DNA of 64,000 nucleotides from contig JAICQO010000020.1 of assembly GCA_025937835.1 (NCBI GenBank), positions 1 through 64,000 on the forward strand, in the 5' to 3' direction. Position 1 is the stretch's first letter, and each line of letters starts with the position of its first letter. Shown here one piece after another: positions 28,757 through 39,346 of this stretch. The notes under the pieces are model-generated. The model was not told the DNA's origin. It did not search any database and saw nothing but the letters and a program-made list of their open reading frames with translations. A program made the translations under genes and the position numbers. This DNA is from Polyangiaceae bacterium (lineage in GTDB: Bacteria > Myxococcota_A > Polyangia > Polyangiales > Polyangiaceae).

Positions 28757-29776
28757 GTGCGCCCGCTTTCGCTCGCCCTCTGCCTTGCCTGCGCCCTGGG
28801 GGCCGGGACGCTCCGCGCCAACGCGCAGGGAGCGAGCTGCCCCGGCGGCCGCCGCTGGGTCGCGCTGTCGTTCACCGGGAGCTTTCCCGAGGGGTTCGAG
28901 CGCGCGGTCGCGCAGGATTTGACGGCGGGCCTCGCCGCGCGCGGTATCCGCGTGTGTCGACCGGAAGCGCGCGACGACGCGAGCGAGGCACCGCTCGCGG
29001 ACATCCGCCTGTCGGCCGAGCGCGAACAAACCGTGGGCGTGAGCGTCGAGGTTCGCGATTCCGTCACGCAGAAGCGCGTCGGTCGCGACATCGATCTGAC
29101 GCGCGTGCCGGCTGACGGCCGCGCTTTCGCCGCGGCGCTGGCGGCCGACGAGCTGCTTCAAGCGAGCTGGGTCGAGCTCGCCCTGGAGCGCGGCAAGAAG
29201 GCCGAGGCCGCGCCGCCGCCGGAGGTGCAGAGAACGGTCGAGACGGCGCTGCGCGCGGGACGCAGGCTGCCCTTGCCGCGGCTCGGCGCGCGCGCGGCCG
29301 CCGAGCACTTCGCGGGCGGGCAACTGCACTACGGCGCTGACGCAACCTTCGAAGCGCCCCTCAGCGCGTGGTTGCGGTTCGCGCTGTCGCTCGGCGCGCG
29401 GCAGGGGCAGAGCGTGGACTCCGAGCGCGGCGAAATCCTGTCGAGCGCGCTCGGCGCGGAGCTGCGCTTCGAGCTCGTCTACTACTCACGGCCGAGCTTC
29501 GAGGCCTGGTTCGCCGCGGGCATGCGCGGTAGCCGCGTGCGCTTCGAAGGACGCGCCGCGGCTGGCTCCGTCGACGCGGACTACACGGGGCTCAGCTTGT
29601 TCGCGCGCGTGGGACCGGGGGCGGCGCTGCGCGTTGCGGGCCCGTTGTGGCTCGGGCTGAACGCCGCGGCCGGCGCGCCGCTCTGCGCGATCGAGGCCGA
29701 CGACGGCCAAGAAGCGGCGACAGCCGTCGCGGGCCTCGAGCTCTCGGCCGCGCTCGGACTGGGAGTGGAGCTGTGA
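28757..29776 (+). CDS. Exported protein with N-terminal alpha/beta domain and barrel-like C-terminus
   Basis: 339 residues with a GTG start and a Sec signal ending RANAQ. Residues 26-160 form an alpha/beta domain (RRWVALSFTGSFPEGFERAV, ADIRLSAEREQTVGVSVEVR, FAAALAADELLQASWVELAL). The rest has amphipathic strands with aromatic caps (LHYGADATFEAPLSAWLRFAL, ELVYYSRPSFEAWFAAGMRG) and ends LSAALGLGVEL. The domain plan matches the protein encoded at 20505-21608, although the sequences are only distantly alike by eye. Its stop overlaps the GTG of the RCC1 gene (GTGA). Confidence 0.7.
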   Translation: MRPLSLALCLACALGAGTLRANAQGASCPGGRRWVALSFTGSFPEGFERAVAQDLTAGLAARGIRVCRPEARDDASEAPLADIRLSAEREQTVGVSVEVRDSVTQKRVGRDIDLTRVPADGRAFAAALAADELLQASWVELALERGKKAEAAPPPEVQRTVETALRAGRRLPLPRLGARAAAEHFAGGQLHYGADATFEAPLSAWLRFALSLGARQGQSVDSERGEILSSALGAELRFELVYYSRPSFEAWFAAGMRGSRVRFEGRAAAGSVDADYTGLSLFARVGPGAALRVAGPLWLGLNAAAGAPLCAIEADDGQEAATAVAGLELSAALGLGVEL

Positions 29777-30987
29777 CGTCGTCGCGCCTCCTGCTGCTGC
29801 TCGCGCTCTCGGCGCCGGCCTGCTCCGAGAGCGGTCAGGTGCTGGGCCCGGCACCCGCGCCGAGCGATACGACCGCGCCCCCGTCGGAACCCACCACGCT
29901 CGCCGCAACGCTCGTCACGACGGGCTTCTCGCACACCTGCGCGCTCGCGCTCGGCTCGATCTATTGCTGGGGCTCGAACGAGCTCGGTCAGCTCGGAAAT
30001 AGCGACCCCGCCGACGCCCTGGAACCCCTACCGGTCGCTGGCAACGAGCGCTACCAGAACCTGTGCGCCGGCAACGAGCACACCTGCGGCCTCACCGATC
30101 TGGGCGAGGTGTTTTGCTGGGGCTCGAACCAGCGCGGTCAGCTCGGTCAGGGTGATCGTCGCAATCTCTCGCGCGCGACGCGCGTTGCGCTTCCGGGCAA
30201 CGCCACTCAGCTCAGCTGCGGCTTCGCGCACAGCTGCGCGCTGCTCGGAACCGGCGAAGCCTGGTGCTGGGGCAAGAACGGCGAGGGTGAGCTCGGCCTC
30301 GACGACCCGTACCCGGGCAACATGCAGGAGAACGCCGACGCCCTCGAGCCGGTCCGCGTCGGCGACGCGACCTACCGCTCGATCGGTCCCGGCGACGGGC
30401 ACACCTGCTTGGTGCGCAGCGACGGCGCCCTGTTCTGCACCGGCCGCAACAGCCAACATCAGCTCGGCTCGGCGAGCGACCAGATCCAGGAGCGGGTCCT
30501 GCTCCGGCTCGGCACGGACTCGGATTGGGTCCACGTCGTCTCCGGCCAGCAATATTCGTGCGGGCTGCGCGCGGATCGCACGCTCTGGTGTTGGGGCTCG
30601 AACACGTCTTTTCAGGACGAAGCCGGCTCTCCGCTCGGTATCCCCGCCCCGGAGTCGATCAGCCCGACGCGCGTTCCCGGCGGAGATTGGCTGAGCGTCG
30701 CGGCCCACACCTTCCACACCTGCGCCATCGGTCGAGACGCGAGCGTCTGGTGTTGGGGCCGCAACGCCGAGGGCCAGCTCGACTCCGACGACACCTCTTT
30801 GCGCGTGGGACCGGTCGAGCTCGGACGCCGTGCGACCAGCATCGATGTGGGCGTGTTCACGACCTGCCTCGTCGACAGTGCGGGCGTCGTCGCCTGCACG
30901 GGAAAAAACGAAAACGGCGAGCTCGGCACCGGAGATCGCGAGCGGCACTACGCGCTCACGGACGTACCGCTACGCGCTCCGCAGTAA
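29773..30987 (+). CDS. RCC1-repeat lipoprotein
   Basis: 404 residues from the GTG at 29773, coupled by GTGA overlap to the preceding gene. The signal ends LSAPACSES (lipobox). The body consists of seven or so RCC1-type blades with the bacterial signature HTCAL...CWGSNELGQLG: for example SHTCALALGSIYCWGSNELG, HTCGLTDLGEVFCWGSNQRG, HSCALLGTGEAWCWGKNGEG and HTCAIGRDASVWCWGRNAEG. The paired Cys in each blade suggest disulfide-stabilised propellers outside the cytoplasm. It closes the sigma/FecR/barrel cassette and converges on the PEP-synthase-like lipoprotein (2-bp gap). Confidence 0.88.
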   Translation: MTSSRLLLLLALSAPACSESGQVLGPAPAPSDTTAPPSEPTTLAATLVTTGFSHTCALALGSIYCWGSNELGQLGNSDPADALEPLPVAGNERYQNLCAGNEHTCGLTDLGEVFCWGSNQRGQLGQGDRRNLSRATRVALPGNATQLSCGFAHSCALLGTGEAWCWGKNGEGELGLDDPYPGNMQENADALEPVRVGDATYRSIGPGDGHTCLVRSDGALFCTGRNSQHQLGSASDQIQERVLLRLGTDSDWVHVVSGQQYSCGLRADRTLWCWGSNTSFQDEAGSPLGIPAPESISPTRVPGGDWLSVAAHTFHTCAIGRDASVWCWGRNAEGQLDSDDTSLRVGPVELGRRATSIDVGVFTTCLVDSAGVVACTGKNENGELGTGDRERHYALTDVPLRAPQ

Positions 30988-30989
30988 GC

Positions 30990-33917
30990 TCAGAAATCGC
31001 ACCAGTTCGTCGGCGCGTCGGCGCCGAACGAGTACGGGCGCGCCTGCTTGATCAACAGCGTCCGCTCCGGACCCATCAACTTGAACTCGATGTCGATCGC
31101 GAACCACGAGACCTCCTGCTCGGGGTCGAGCACGCTCCGGAAGTGTTCGTGGATTTGCGTCAAATTGCAGGAGAGCGCCTCGATTTCTTCCAGCGCCATC
31201 ACTGGTTCGTCGGGGCTGAACGAGGAGTGCGTGTGCTGCTCGAGGCGTAGCCAGCCGTTCGACTGAAACGTGAACTGGTCGCTGGCAATACCCGGTGCGG
31301 GGTTCGTGACCAGCGCTTCGCCGACCTGGGCGTTGATGTAGTAGCGGTCACCGCGGGTCGGATCGAGCACGTCGCGGCTCACGGCCACGCCGTTGACGCG
31401 CTCCGAGCGGAACGCCGGGTGGATCAGCACGCCCATGCCCACCTGGCTCTGATCCACGTTGTAATAGCTGCGCTCGTCGTAGGCGCGGGTCGTGAACAAG
31501 CTCGCCCACACCTGGAGGACCGCCGCTTCGACCTGGTCCGGCACCTCGTCGGCGTCGAGGCCGACCGAGTCGTACAGACCGGCGCCGTTGAAGCCCGACA
31601 GATCTTCCGTATTGCTGCTGCTCCTAAAGCGCATCGCCTGGTCCGGGCAGCGCTCGCTGATGCCGCGTTGCACCTCGGCGAGCAGCTCGGGGTCGACCGG
31701 GTGACCCTGCACGAGCGCGCGGACCTCGGCCAGTCCCTGCTCGCGGATCAGCGGATCAGCCAGAAAATCGGCGTCCTGTTCGAGCTCGTCCAGCCGAGCC
31801 CGCGCTCCGCTCGCGAGGTAGTGCTCGCGGGAATGGACCAGCGGTATCGCGAACGCACCGCGCGGGGTCTCGACGGTGCGCCCCGTGCAGAACGGCACGC
31901 GCTGGAGCTCTGCGAGCTGCGCGGCCTTGCCGCCGAGCGAGGGGATGTCCGCCACCGAGTGCTCCTCCAAGAGCTTTATCCCGCGCACGCTCTCGTCGAG
32001 CCGCGGCACGAGCGGGTCGCCCTCGGGGCTGCGGCTCTCCCAAAAAGCCAGCGCTTCCTCGCGATCCGCGAGCTCGACGCTGAAGTCGGATCCGGTCACT
32101 TCCAGGCGCACCAGCTCCCCGAGCAGCGGCGCGATGCGCGGATCCGAGCGCGCATTCCGGAGCGCCATGTTCGGTGTCCCTCGCCCGCGGCTCAGGATGT
32201 TCACGTGCGCGAGCGGCGTCTGGAACGACTCGGTGATGAGGCCCCCGATCAGGGGGATGTCGTTCGGCACCTGATCGGTGATCACGATGTCGCGAGGGCC
32301 GAGCGAGGTCTGCCGCAGCTCGTCGGAGTCGACGAACCGAAGCGTGCCGTAGGCGAGCGCCGGCGTGAGCGGCTGGAACGTCACCCCTCGAAAGGGCGCG
32401 TTCGGCCCGACGATCGGCACCTCGCCTTCGATGGCACGGATCCGCTCCACCTGATCGGGCGTCTGAGGCCGGATCAGCCAGTCCCTCGGGTTCTTCACGT
32501 GCTTCATGACCGTGAAGAACGCGTGCTTCATCTGGGGAGCAGAGATCGTATCGCCTGGCGCAAACTGCAGGGTCGAAATCCCGGAACCAGCGTGACGGAC
32601 CAGAGTTCCGAGCAGGTAACGGCGGCCTTCGACCTGGAAGTAGTTCTTATCGCTGAAGGCGTACCAGCCCTCCGCGAATTGCTGAGCCTCCACCGGATCG
32701 CAGCGATCGAGGTGCGGCAACCCCTCGACGCGTTCGCGGATGAACATGTAGTGGAGGTCCCAGTCCGCAGAGTTCAAGAACGTGACGACGTCCCCTCCCT
32801 CCATGTCGATCACGAACTCCACCGACTCCGTGCCGAGACCGTGACGGCCGGCAGCCAGCGCCTCGAAGTCCCCGTCGGCCAAGAGCCCGCGCGTGTGGTC
32901 CCCGAGCTCGCGCGAGGGGCTCGCTTCGCAGTCTTCGTTCGGCTCTCCGGGCGTATCGTTCGCGCAAAACCGGAACACGCTGTCGTCGCCTTCGCCCCGC
33001 GCGAGCACCGCCCCGTCCGGCCAATTCATGAAATCGACACGGCCGGATGTGCCGCCGGCGTTGGCCCAGACCGTGACCACGCCCTCGAAGCTCGGGTCGT
33101 CCGCGATCTCTCCGAGGTTCGCCTCGCCGAGCTCGACACTCACGCGCTCGCCCGGTTCGAGCTCCGTGTCCGGCAAGGCGACCGTGGTGCCGGCCTCGCG
33201 AGCCGGCCAGGGCAAACCAAAGCGGTGCGGCGCGACGCCGAGCGCGTAGTCCGAGAGCGTCAGCGTCTCGCCGGAGGTATTCAAGAGCTCGACGAACCGC
33301 GCCGGGCGCAGCGCAAGCTCGGTGATCGCGAGCGGCGTTGGCAAGCTCTTCGGGGCACTCGCCCAGTCGAAGTCGGCGAACGTCAGATCGTCGGGATCGA
33401 CGAGCTCGGAATCGTTACCGCAGAGCTCGCCGTTGGGGCGCCCCGGCGTCGCCCATCCGCAATCGACGAAGTCGCCCGTGCCGTCCGGCAGGCGCAAAAA
33501 TGCGTGGTGTTCCTCGAGAGCGGGCACCTCCACCGCGTCGATGATCGCGCCGTCGCGCGCCACGAGCGCGAGCGGCTCACCCGACGCGGAAATCTTGAAC
33601 GGCAGGTGGTTCGGGCCCTGCTCCGGGCTGTCGTCGGCGAACAACAGGCGCACCTCGGAGGGGCCAAGCTTGCTGCTCGGCAGCGGGCGTTCACCGCTGC
33701 GATCACGGATCTGGAAGTGAGCGAGATCCACGGGCTCCGTGCCGATGTTGATCACCTCGACGTAGTCGTCCGCCTCGCCCAGCTCATCGAGCCAGGCCCC
33801 CTCGTTGTTCGAGACCACCTCGTTGATGCGCAAGGTGCGCGGGCTGTCCTGGAGCGCCGCTTCGGAACCGCAGCCAAGCGCCAGCAGCGCGCCGAGCAAT
33901 GAAAACCTCAGCCTCAT
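30990..33917 (-). CDS. Lipoprotein: lamin-tail domains plus PEP-synthase-like swivel and ATP-grasp domains
   Basis: 975 residues. The signal ends LLALGCGSE (lipobox). Two lamin-tail-domain-like modules follow (LRINEVVSNNEGAWLDELGE with DYVEVINIG; AITELALRPARFVELLNTSG). The middle part is uncharacterised. At about 560-620 lies a phosphohistidine swivel domain (LITESFQTPLAHVNILSRG, His kept). The C-terminal 330 residues form a pyruvate-phosphate-dikinase-type ATP-grasp: SLGGKAAQLAEL, FRSSSNTEDLSGFNGAGLYD, WASLFTTRAYDERSY, FAIDIEFKLMG and LLIKQARPYS. The order is swivel then ATP-grasp, the reverse of PEP synthase, and no PEP TIM barrel is present. An exported ATP-dependent phosphotransferase is puzzling; substrate unknown. 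Confidence 0.85.
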   Translation of the reverse strand: MRLRFSLLGALLALGCGSEAALQDSPRTLRINEVVSNNEGAWLDELGEADDYVEVINIGTEPVDLAHFQIRDRSGERPLPSSKLGPSEVRLLFADDSPEQGPNHLPFKISASGEPLALVARDGAIIDAVEVPALEEHHAFLRLPDGTGDFVDCGWATPGRPNGELCGNDSELVDPDDLTFADFDWASAPKSLPTPLAITELALRPARFVELLNTSGETLTLSDYALGVAPHRFGLPWPAREAGTTVALPDTELEPGERVSVELGEANLGEIADDPSFEGVVTVWANAGGTSGRVDFMNWPDGAVLARGEGDDSVFRFCANDTPGEPNEDCEASPSRELGDHTRGLLADGDFEALAAGRHGLGTESVEFVIDMEGGDVVTFLNSADWDLHYMFIRERVEGLPHLDRCDPVEAQQFAEGWYAFSDKNYFQVEGRRYLLGTLVRHAGSGISTLQFAPGDTISAPQMKHAFFTVMKHVKNPRDWLIRPQTPDQVERIRAIEGEVPIVGPNAPFRGVTFQPLTPALAYGTLRFVDSDELRQTSLGPRDIVITDQVPNDIPLIGGLITESFQTPLAHVNILSRGRGTPNMALRNARSDPRIAPLLGELVRLEVTGSDFSVELADREEALAFWESRSPEGDPLVPRLDESVRGIKLLEEHSVADIPSLGGKAAQLAELQRVPFCTGRTVETPRGAFAIPLVHSREHYLASGARARLDELEQDADFLADPLIREQGLAEVRALVQGHPVDPELLAEVQRGISERCPDQAMRFRSSSNTEDLSGFNGAGLYDSVGLDADEVPDQVEAAVLQVWASLFTTRAYDERSYYNVDQSQVGMGVLIHPAFRSERVNGVAVSRDVLDPTRGDRYYINAQVGEALVTNPAPGIASDQFTFQSNGWLRLEQHTHSSFSPDEPVMALEEIEALSCNLTQIHEHFRSVLDPEQEVSWFAIDIEFKLMGPERTLLIKQARPYSFGADAPTNWCDF

Positions 33918-34071
33918 CTCAGTGACCGCTCGAAGAATCTTCCCGGATGAGCAGGATGCGTGCCAGTCGAAACTGCTATTTTCGGTTTGGTTTCGCTGCG
34001 TTCCTGGGTCGCGGTCGTGGCACAGCGCGACTCGCCAGTCACACCCGGTTCTCGAGACGGCTCGCGCGAGG

Positions 34072-36042
<1,971 letters not shown>

Positions 36043-36047
36043 CGCTT

Positions 36048-36662
36048 TCAGGCGCCGATCAGGTACTTGAGACGACCGACGATGACGTCGAGCGCCTCGG
36101 CGTTTTCCCCGCCCTCTGGCACGATCAGGTGGGCAAAGCGCCGGCTGGGTGCGACGTGCAGCACGTGCATCGGACGCACACTGCCGAAGTACTGGTTCTC
36201 GACCGAGCCGATGTCGCGCTCTCGCTCCACGATGTCGCGGCGGATCCTCCGCATCAGCCGGATGTCGTCGTCGGTGTCGACGAAGATCCGAAGGTCGAAC
36301 ACGCTTCTGAGCGCTTCTACCGCAAACAGCAGGATCCCTTCGACGACGACCACTCGACAGGGTTCGATGCGCCGCAGCTCACGGGCTCGGGTGTGCGTGC
36401 CGAAGTCGTACTGCGGGCAGTCCGCCGCGATCCCGCGCTTCAACTGGAGCAGGTCGTCGGCGAGCCGCTGATTGTCGATGGCGGCGGGCTCGTCGTAGTT
36501 GATCGCCTCGCGCTCCGCTTCGGAGATCCCGGAACGGTCGTGATAGTACCAGTCCTGCTGGATCAACGCGGCGTGACCGGGGATGGACTCGGTGATGCGA
36601 GCCGCGAGCGTGGTCTTGCCGCTGCCAGTGCCGCCCGCGATGCCGATGAGGAGGGTGGTCAT
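36048..36662 (-). CDS. udk: Uridine kinase
   Basis: 204 residues from the ATG at 36662. Walker A is GGTGSGKTT near residue 10. Other family motifs are LIQQDWYYHD, INYDEPAAID (substrate-binding loop), QYDFGTHTR, VVVEGILLF, IFVDTDDDIRLMRRIRRDI and the C-terminal FAHLIVPEGGENA. Phosphorylates uridine and cytidine in pyrimidine salvage; cytosolic. The start overlaps the stop of the GNAT gene by 4 bp (ATGA) and the gene ends 5 bp before the helicase start, so GNAT, udk and helicase probably share a transcript. Confidence 0.93.
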   Translation of the reverse strand: MTTLLIGIAGGTGSGKTTLAARITESIPGHAALIQQDWYYHDRSGISEAEREAINYDEPAAIDNQRLADDLLQLKRGIAADCPQYDFGTHTRARELRRIEPCRVVVVEGILLFAVEALRSVFDLRIFVDTDDDIRLMRRIRRDIVERERDIGSVENQYFGSVRPMHVLHVAPSRRFAHLIVPEGGENAEALDVIVGRLKYLIGA

Positions 36663-37156
36663 GGGGTTTCGGAGAGGCGGGAGAGCTTTTCCAGGCGCTC
36701 GCCCGTGATGCGGCACAGCTGCCACTCCCGCAGCCGCTCGGCGCCGACGTGCTCGTAGAAGCCGATCGCCTTCTCGTTCCAGTCGAGCACCGCCCACTCC
36801 AGGCGCCCCGCGCCCCGCTCGACGGCAACCCCGGCAACGGCGGCCAGCAAGGCCCGGCCCGTACCACGCCCCCGCGCGGCCGGTCGCACGTAGATGTCCT
36901 CGAGGTAGATGCCGGCCCGCGTCAAGAACGTCGAGTAGGAGGAGAAGAACAGCGCAAACCCGACGGCGCTGCCGTCGAGCTCGGCAAGCAGCGCCTCGGC
37001 GCGCGGCGCGGTGCCGAACAAGTCGCGCGCCAGCCCGTCGGCGCTGCCCGTAACCAAATGCTCGAGCTGCTCGAAAACAGCGAGCTCCCGGATCATCTCG
37101 AACAACACGGACTCGTCGCCGGGCCGCGCCGGACGGATCGCCAAACCGGAGTGCAC
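36659..37156 (-). CDS. GNAT acetyltransferase of the SSAT (diamine acetyltransferase) type
   Basis: 165 residues from a GTG at 37156, which places the fold start (LAIRPARPGDESVLFEMIREL) at the N-terminus; a longer open frame upstream only translates the Pro-rich gene's antisense. The SSAT-like features are ELAVFEQLEHLV, ALFFSSYSTFLTRAGIYLEDIYV, the acetyl-CoA loop RPAARGRGTGRALL and LDWNEKAIGFYEHVGAE. Such enzymes acetylate polyamines, thialysine or related amines; the exact substrate is inferred only at family level. Translationally coupled to uridine kinase. Confidence 0.88.
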   Translation of the reverse strand: MHSGLAIRPARPGDESVLFEMIRELAVFEQLEHLVTGSADGLARDLFGTAPRAEALLAELDGSAVGFALFFSSYSTFLTRAGIYLEDIYVRPAARGRGTGRALLAAVAGVAVERGAGRLEWAVLDWNEKAIGFYEHVGAERLREWQLCRITGERLEKLSRLSETP

Positions 37157-37197
37157 GCTCGACCCCTGCCCCGTTCGGCGCGCGCTGGCAAGCGGCC

Positions 37198-37911
37198 TCA
37201 CGGAGACGCTGGGGCCGGGAACGCACCCGTCGGCGGCGCGGCAGACGGTGTCGGCGCGGGTGTCGGCACCCCTGGCTGCGCGGGAACTGCCGGCGCGGGC
37301 GGCTGCGCCGAGGGCGCGGGTGGCTGCGCCGAGGGCGCGGGTGGCTGCGCCGAGGGCGCGGGCGCGGGCGAAGGTGCCGCCGGGGGCGGGCTCGGCGCGA
37401 GCGGCGGATCGGCGGGAACGGCGGGTGGTGTCGCTGAAATGGCTGGGGTCGGCGTAAGCGCGGGCGCGGGCGCCGGTGGCGGCGGGCGATATCCGGCCGG
37501 AGCGATCGTGAGCTCGATCGACTGCACGGCAGGGTCGCAGCGCGACTCGCCTGGAACGAGCAGCGGCGTCGTCGCCGTGACGTAACCCGGAAGCTCGGCG
37601 CGAACCGTCCAGTTTCCGCGCGGCACAGCCGCGTGATAGCAGGACCGGAAGACCAGCTCGCTGCCTCCCGCATCGACCGCGGTCACTCGCGCGGAGCAGG
37701 TGAGCTGCCCGGATGCGGCGTCGGTCAGCCGCAGCGACACGCGGTCGTAACAAGACGACGTCAGCGCGGCCGCACCACCGAACGCGACCGCGGCGCCCGC
37801 GCCCGCCGCCGCTGCAACGCACCCCGTCACCATTGGCAGCAGCGGGAGGAAGAGCAACACCCGCGTGTCAGCGATTACTTGTCTCCAGTTGAGCCGCCGT
37901 GTCCCGCACAT
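37198..37911 (-). CDS. Putative lipoprotein with Pro/Ala-rich repetitive C-terminus
   Basis: 237 residues if begun at the ATG at 37911; ATG at 37932 or a GTG inside the signal are alternatives, and none has a convincing ribosome site. The signal ends LLPMVTGCVAAA (lipobox). A folded region of about 110 residues (SLRLTDAASGQLTCSARVTAVD, RGNWTVRAELPGYVTATTPLL) looks like a PEGA-type surface domain: the phrase on a Tyr-Val strand following a turn is typical. The C-terminal 90 residues are almost only Pro, Ala, Ser, Gln and Thr, including three copies of PPAPSAQ encoded by a tandem DNA repeat. Function unknown. Confidence 0.68.
   Translation of the reverse strand: MCGTRRLNWRQVIADTRVLLFLPLLPMVTGCVAAAAGAGAAVAFGGAAALTSSCYDRVSLRLTDAASGQLTCSARVTAVDAGGSELVFRSCYHAAVPRGNWTVRAELPGYVTATTPLLVPGESRCDPAVQSIELTIAPAGYRPPPPAPAPALTPTPAISATPPAVPADPPLAPSPPPAAPSPAPAPSAQPPAPSAQPPAPSAQPPAPAVPAQPGVPTPAPTPSAAPPTGAFPAPASP
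37301..37363 (-). repeat. Three tandem copies of a 21-bp unit
   Basis: The unit GGCTGCGCCGAGGGCGCGGG plus T is repeated head to tail at 37301, 37322 and 37343 (last copy degenerates at its end). On the coding (minus) strand it encodes the heptad PPAPSAQ in the disordered tail of the Pro-rich lipoprotein. Identical copies point to recent slippage or recombination; copy number is likely variable. Confidence 0.88.
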
Positions 37912-38034
37912 GGCGTTTGCCGGCGTCAGCATGACACGAAAGTCGCGGTCGAGGTGCGCGGCGTTCGGAAGCAGCACGCAAATATTCCGTCAACCGCTCG
38001 CTGGCACGCACGATGCACTTATGTATTGCCAACC

Positions 38035-38178
38035 ATGGCAACAGTGCTTCGAGCTCTTCTCTGGACGGCGGTCGTCGTGGCCCCGGGTGGAGTGCTGCTC
38101 CTGCCTTTGCTCGTGATGGACGCCAAGCGCCGCCAGGATGGCGCTGCAGCGGCCAACGACAACACCGGCCCGCTGTAA
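38035..38178 (+). CDS. Small single-pass membrane protein (47 aa)
   Basis: 47 residues: a hydrophobic segment (LLWTAVVVAPGGVLLLPLLVM, split here as VVVAPGGVLLLPLLV) followed by a polar tail rich in Lys, Arg, Asp and Asn (DAKRRQDGAAAANDN). ATG at 38035; upstream is AT-richer sequence (37978-38030). Too short for family assignment. It precedes recA on the same strand, but a hairpin-plus-T-run at 38218-38238 lies between, so the two need not be co-transcribed. Coding status rests on codon use, start context and membrane-protein look. Confidence 0.5.
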   Translation: MATVLRALLWTAVVVAPGGVLLLPLLVMDAKRRQDGAAAANDNTGPL

Positions 38179-38217
38179 ACATCGCCCCGGCGGGTGGCTC
38201 GCCACGCCGCTGGCCGC

Positions 38218-38238
38218 CAGCCGCTCGCCGGCTGTTTT
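38218..38238 (+). terminator. Candidate intrinsic terminator before recA
   Basis: Perfect six-base stem CAGCCG-CTCGC-CGGCTG followed directly by TTTT, 40 bp after the small membrane-protein gene and 79 bp before the recA ATG. An adjacent GCTGG-CCG-CCAGC stem overlaps its left arm and could compete with it. Confidence 0.42.
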
Positions 38239-38316
38239 CCGGGCTTTTCGCTGCGGCACGACCCCTGCGATCCGCGTTCCCCGTCTGCACGAGCAGCGAA
38301 AGGAACCAACGGAGTC

Positions 38317-39342
38317 ATGCGCGACGATCAACGCAAACGGCAGGAGGCGGTCCGTGAGGCCGTCACGAACATCGAAAAGGCCTACGGGCAGGGGGCGATC
38401 ATGCGCCTGGGCGAGCGAGCGCTCGAACCCATCGCCGTGATCCCGACCGGGTCCCTGGCGCTCGACGAAGCCCTCGGCGTCGGAGGCTTGCCTCGGGGTC
38501 GCATCGTCGAGGTCTTCGGGCCGGAATCCAGTGGTAAAACCACGCTGCTGCTCCATGCCATCGCGCAGGCACAAGCGGCCGGCGGCATCGCCGCTTTCAT
38601 CGACGCCGAGCACGCCTTCGACCTGCGCTACGCGCGGGGTATCGGCGTCGATATCGGCAAGCTCCTGGTCTCGCAGCCCGACTGCGGAGAACAGGCGCTC
38701 GAAATCGCGGAGTTGCTCACCCGCTCGGGTGCGGTCGATCTGGTGGTGATTGACTCGGTGGCAGCCCTGGTGCCCAAGGCGGAAATCGAGGGCGACATGG
38801 GCGACTCCCACATGGGTCTCCAGGCCCGGCTCATGAGTCAGGCGCTGCGCAAGCTCACAGCCATCGCCAGCAAGACCAACACCACGATCGCCTTCATCAA
38901 TCAGCTGCGACAGAAGATCGGCGTCGTGTTCGGCAACCCCGAGACGACGACCGGCGGCAACGCCCTCAAGTTCTACGCCAGCGTCCGGCTCGACGTACGG
39001 CGCCTCGCCAAGATCAGCGTCGGCGAGAGCGCCGTGGGCAATCGAACCAAGGTCAAGGTCGTGAAGAACAAGGTCGCGCCGCCCTTCACCGAGGCGGAGT
39101 TCGACATCCGTTGGGGTACGGGCATCGACGCCGGAGCGGACCTGGTGGAAACGGCGCTGGCAGCGGGTGTGCTCGAGAAGAGCGGCTCGCACCTGTCGTT
39201 CGGCGGTAAAGCGATCGGCCAGGGGCGCGACCGAGCCCGCGATGCGCTGGTCGCGAACCCGGAGCTCCACACCGCGGTGCACAAGGCCACGCTCGACGCG
39301 TTGCCGTCGCAACAGCGGCGGGAGAAGCCGAAAGCCGCCTGA
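38317..39342 (+). CDS. recA: RecA recombinase
   Basis: 341 residues from the ATG at 38317 with GGAG six bases upstream. Walker A GPESSGKT at residues 68-75; [12 protein letters not shown] (usually AEHALDP.YA); [15 protein letters not shown] (usually PDTGEQ); [22 protein letters not shown] and [10 protein letters not shown]; loop 2 [41 protein letters not shown]. The protein forms ATP-dependent filaments on single-stranded DNA for homologous recombination and SOS induction. Small substitutions relative to the consensus suggest it may be one of two recA paralogues, as is known in Myxococcus. I saw no clear LexA box upstream. Confidence 0.96.
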   Translation: MRDDQRKRQEAVREAVTNIEKAYGQGAIMRLGERALEPIAVIPTGSLALDEALGVGGLPRGRIVEVFGPESSGKTTLLLHAIAQAQAAGGIAAFIDAEHAFDLRYARGIGVDIGKLLVSQPDCGEQALEIAELLTRSGAVDLVVIDSVAALVPKAEIEGDMGDSHMGLQARLMSQALRKLTAIASKTNTTIAFINQLRQKIGVVFGNPETTTGGNALKFYASVRLDVRRLAKISVGESAVGNRTKVKVVKNKVAPPFTEAEFDIRWGTGIDAGADLVETALAAGVLEKSGSHLSFGGKAIGQGRDRARDALVANPELHTAVHKATLDALPSQQRREKPKAA

Positions 39343-39346
39343 CGGC

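Noticed and set aside
31419-33902. An 827-codon plus-strand frame opposite the PEP-synthase-like lipoprotein
   Set aside because: No signal, motif or plausible composition; the minus strand has a lipobox and several recognisable domains.
37301-37363. Possible CRISPR-like repeat array
   Set aside because: The 21-bp units are directly adjacent without spacers and encode a protein repeat.
36048-37673. A 541-codon frame fusing uridine kinase with upstream sequence
   Set aside because: Everything beyond 36662 is antisense or frameshifted reading of the GNAT and Pro-rich genes; the kinase start at 36662 gives the normal family length.
38179-38316. LexA (SOS) box upstream of recA
   Set aside because: No convincing inverted repeat of the known LexA types was found; only a hairpin-terminator-like element is present.
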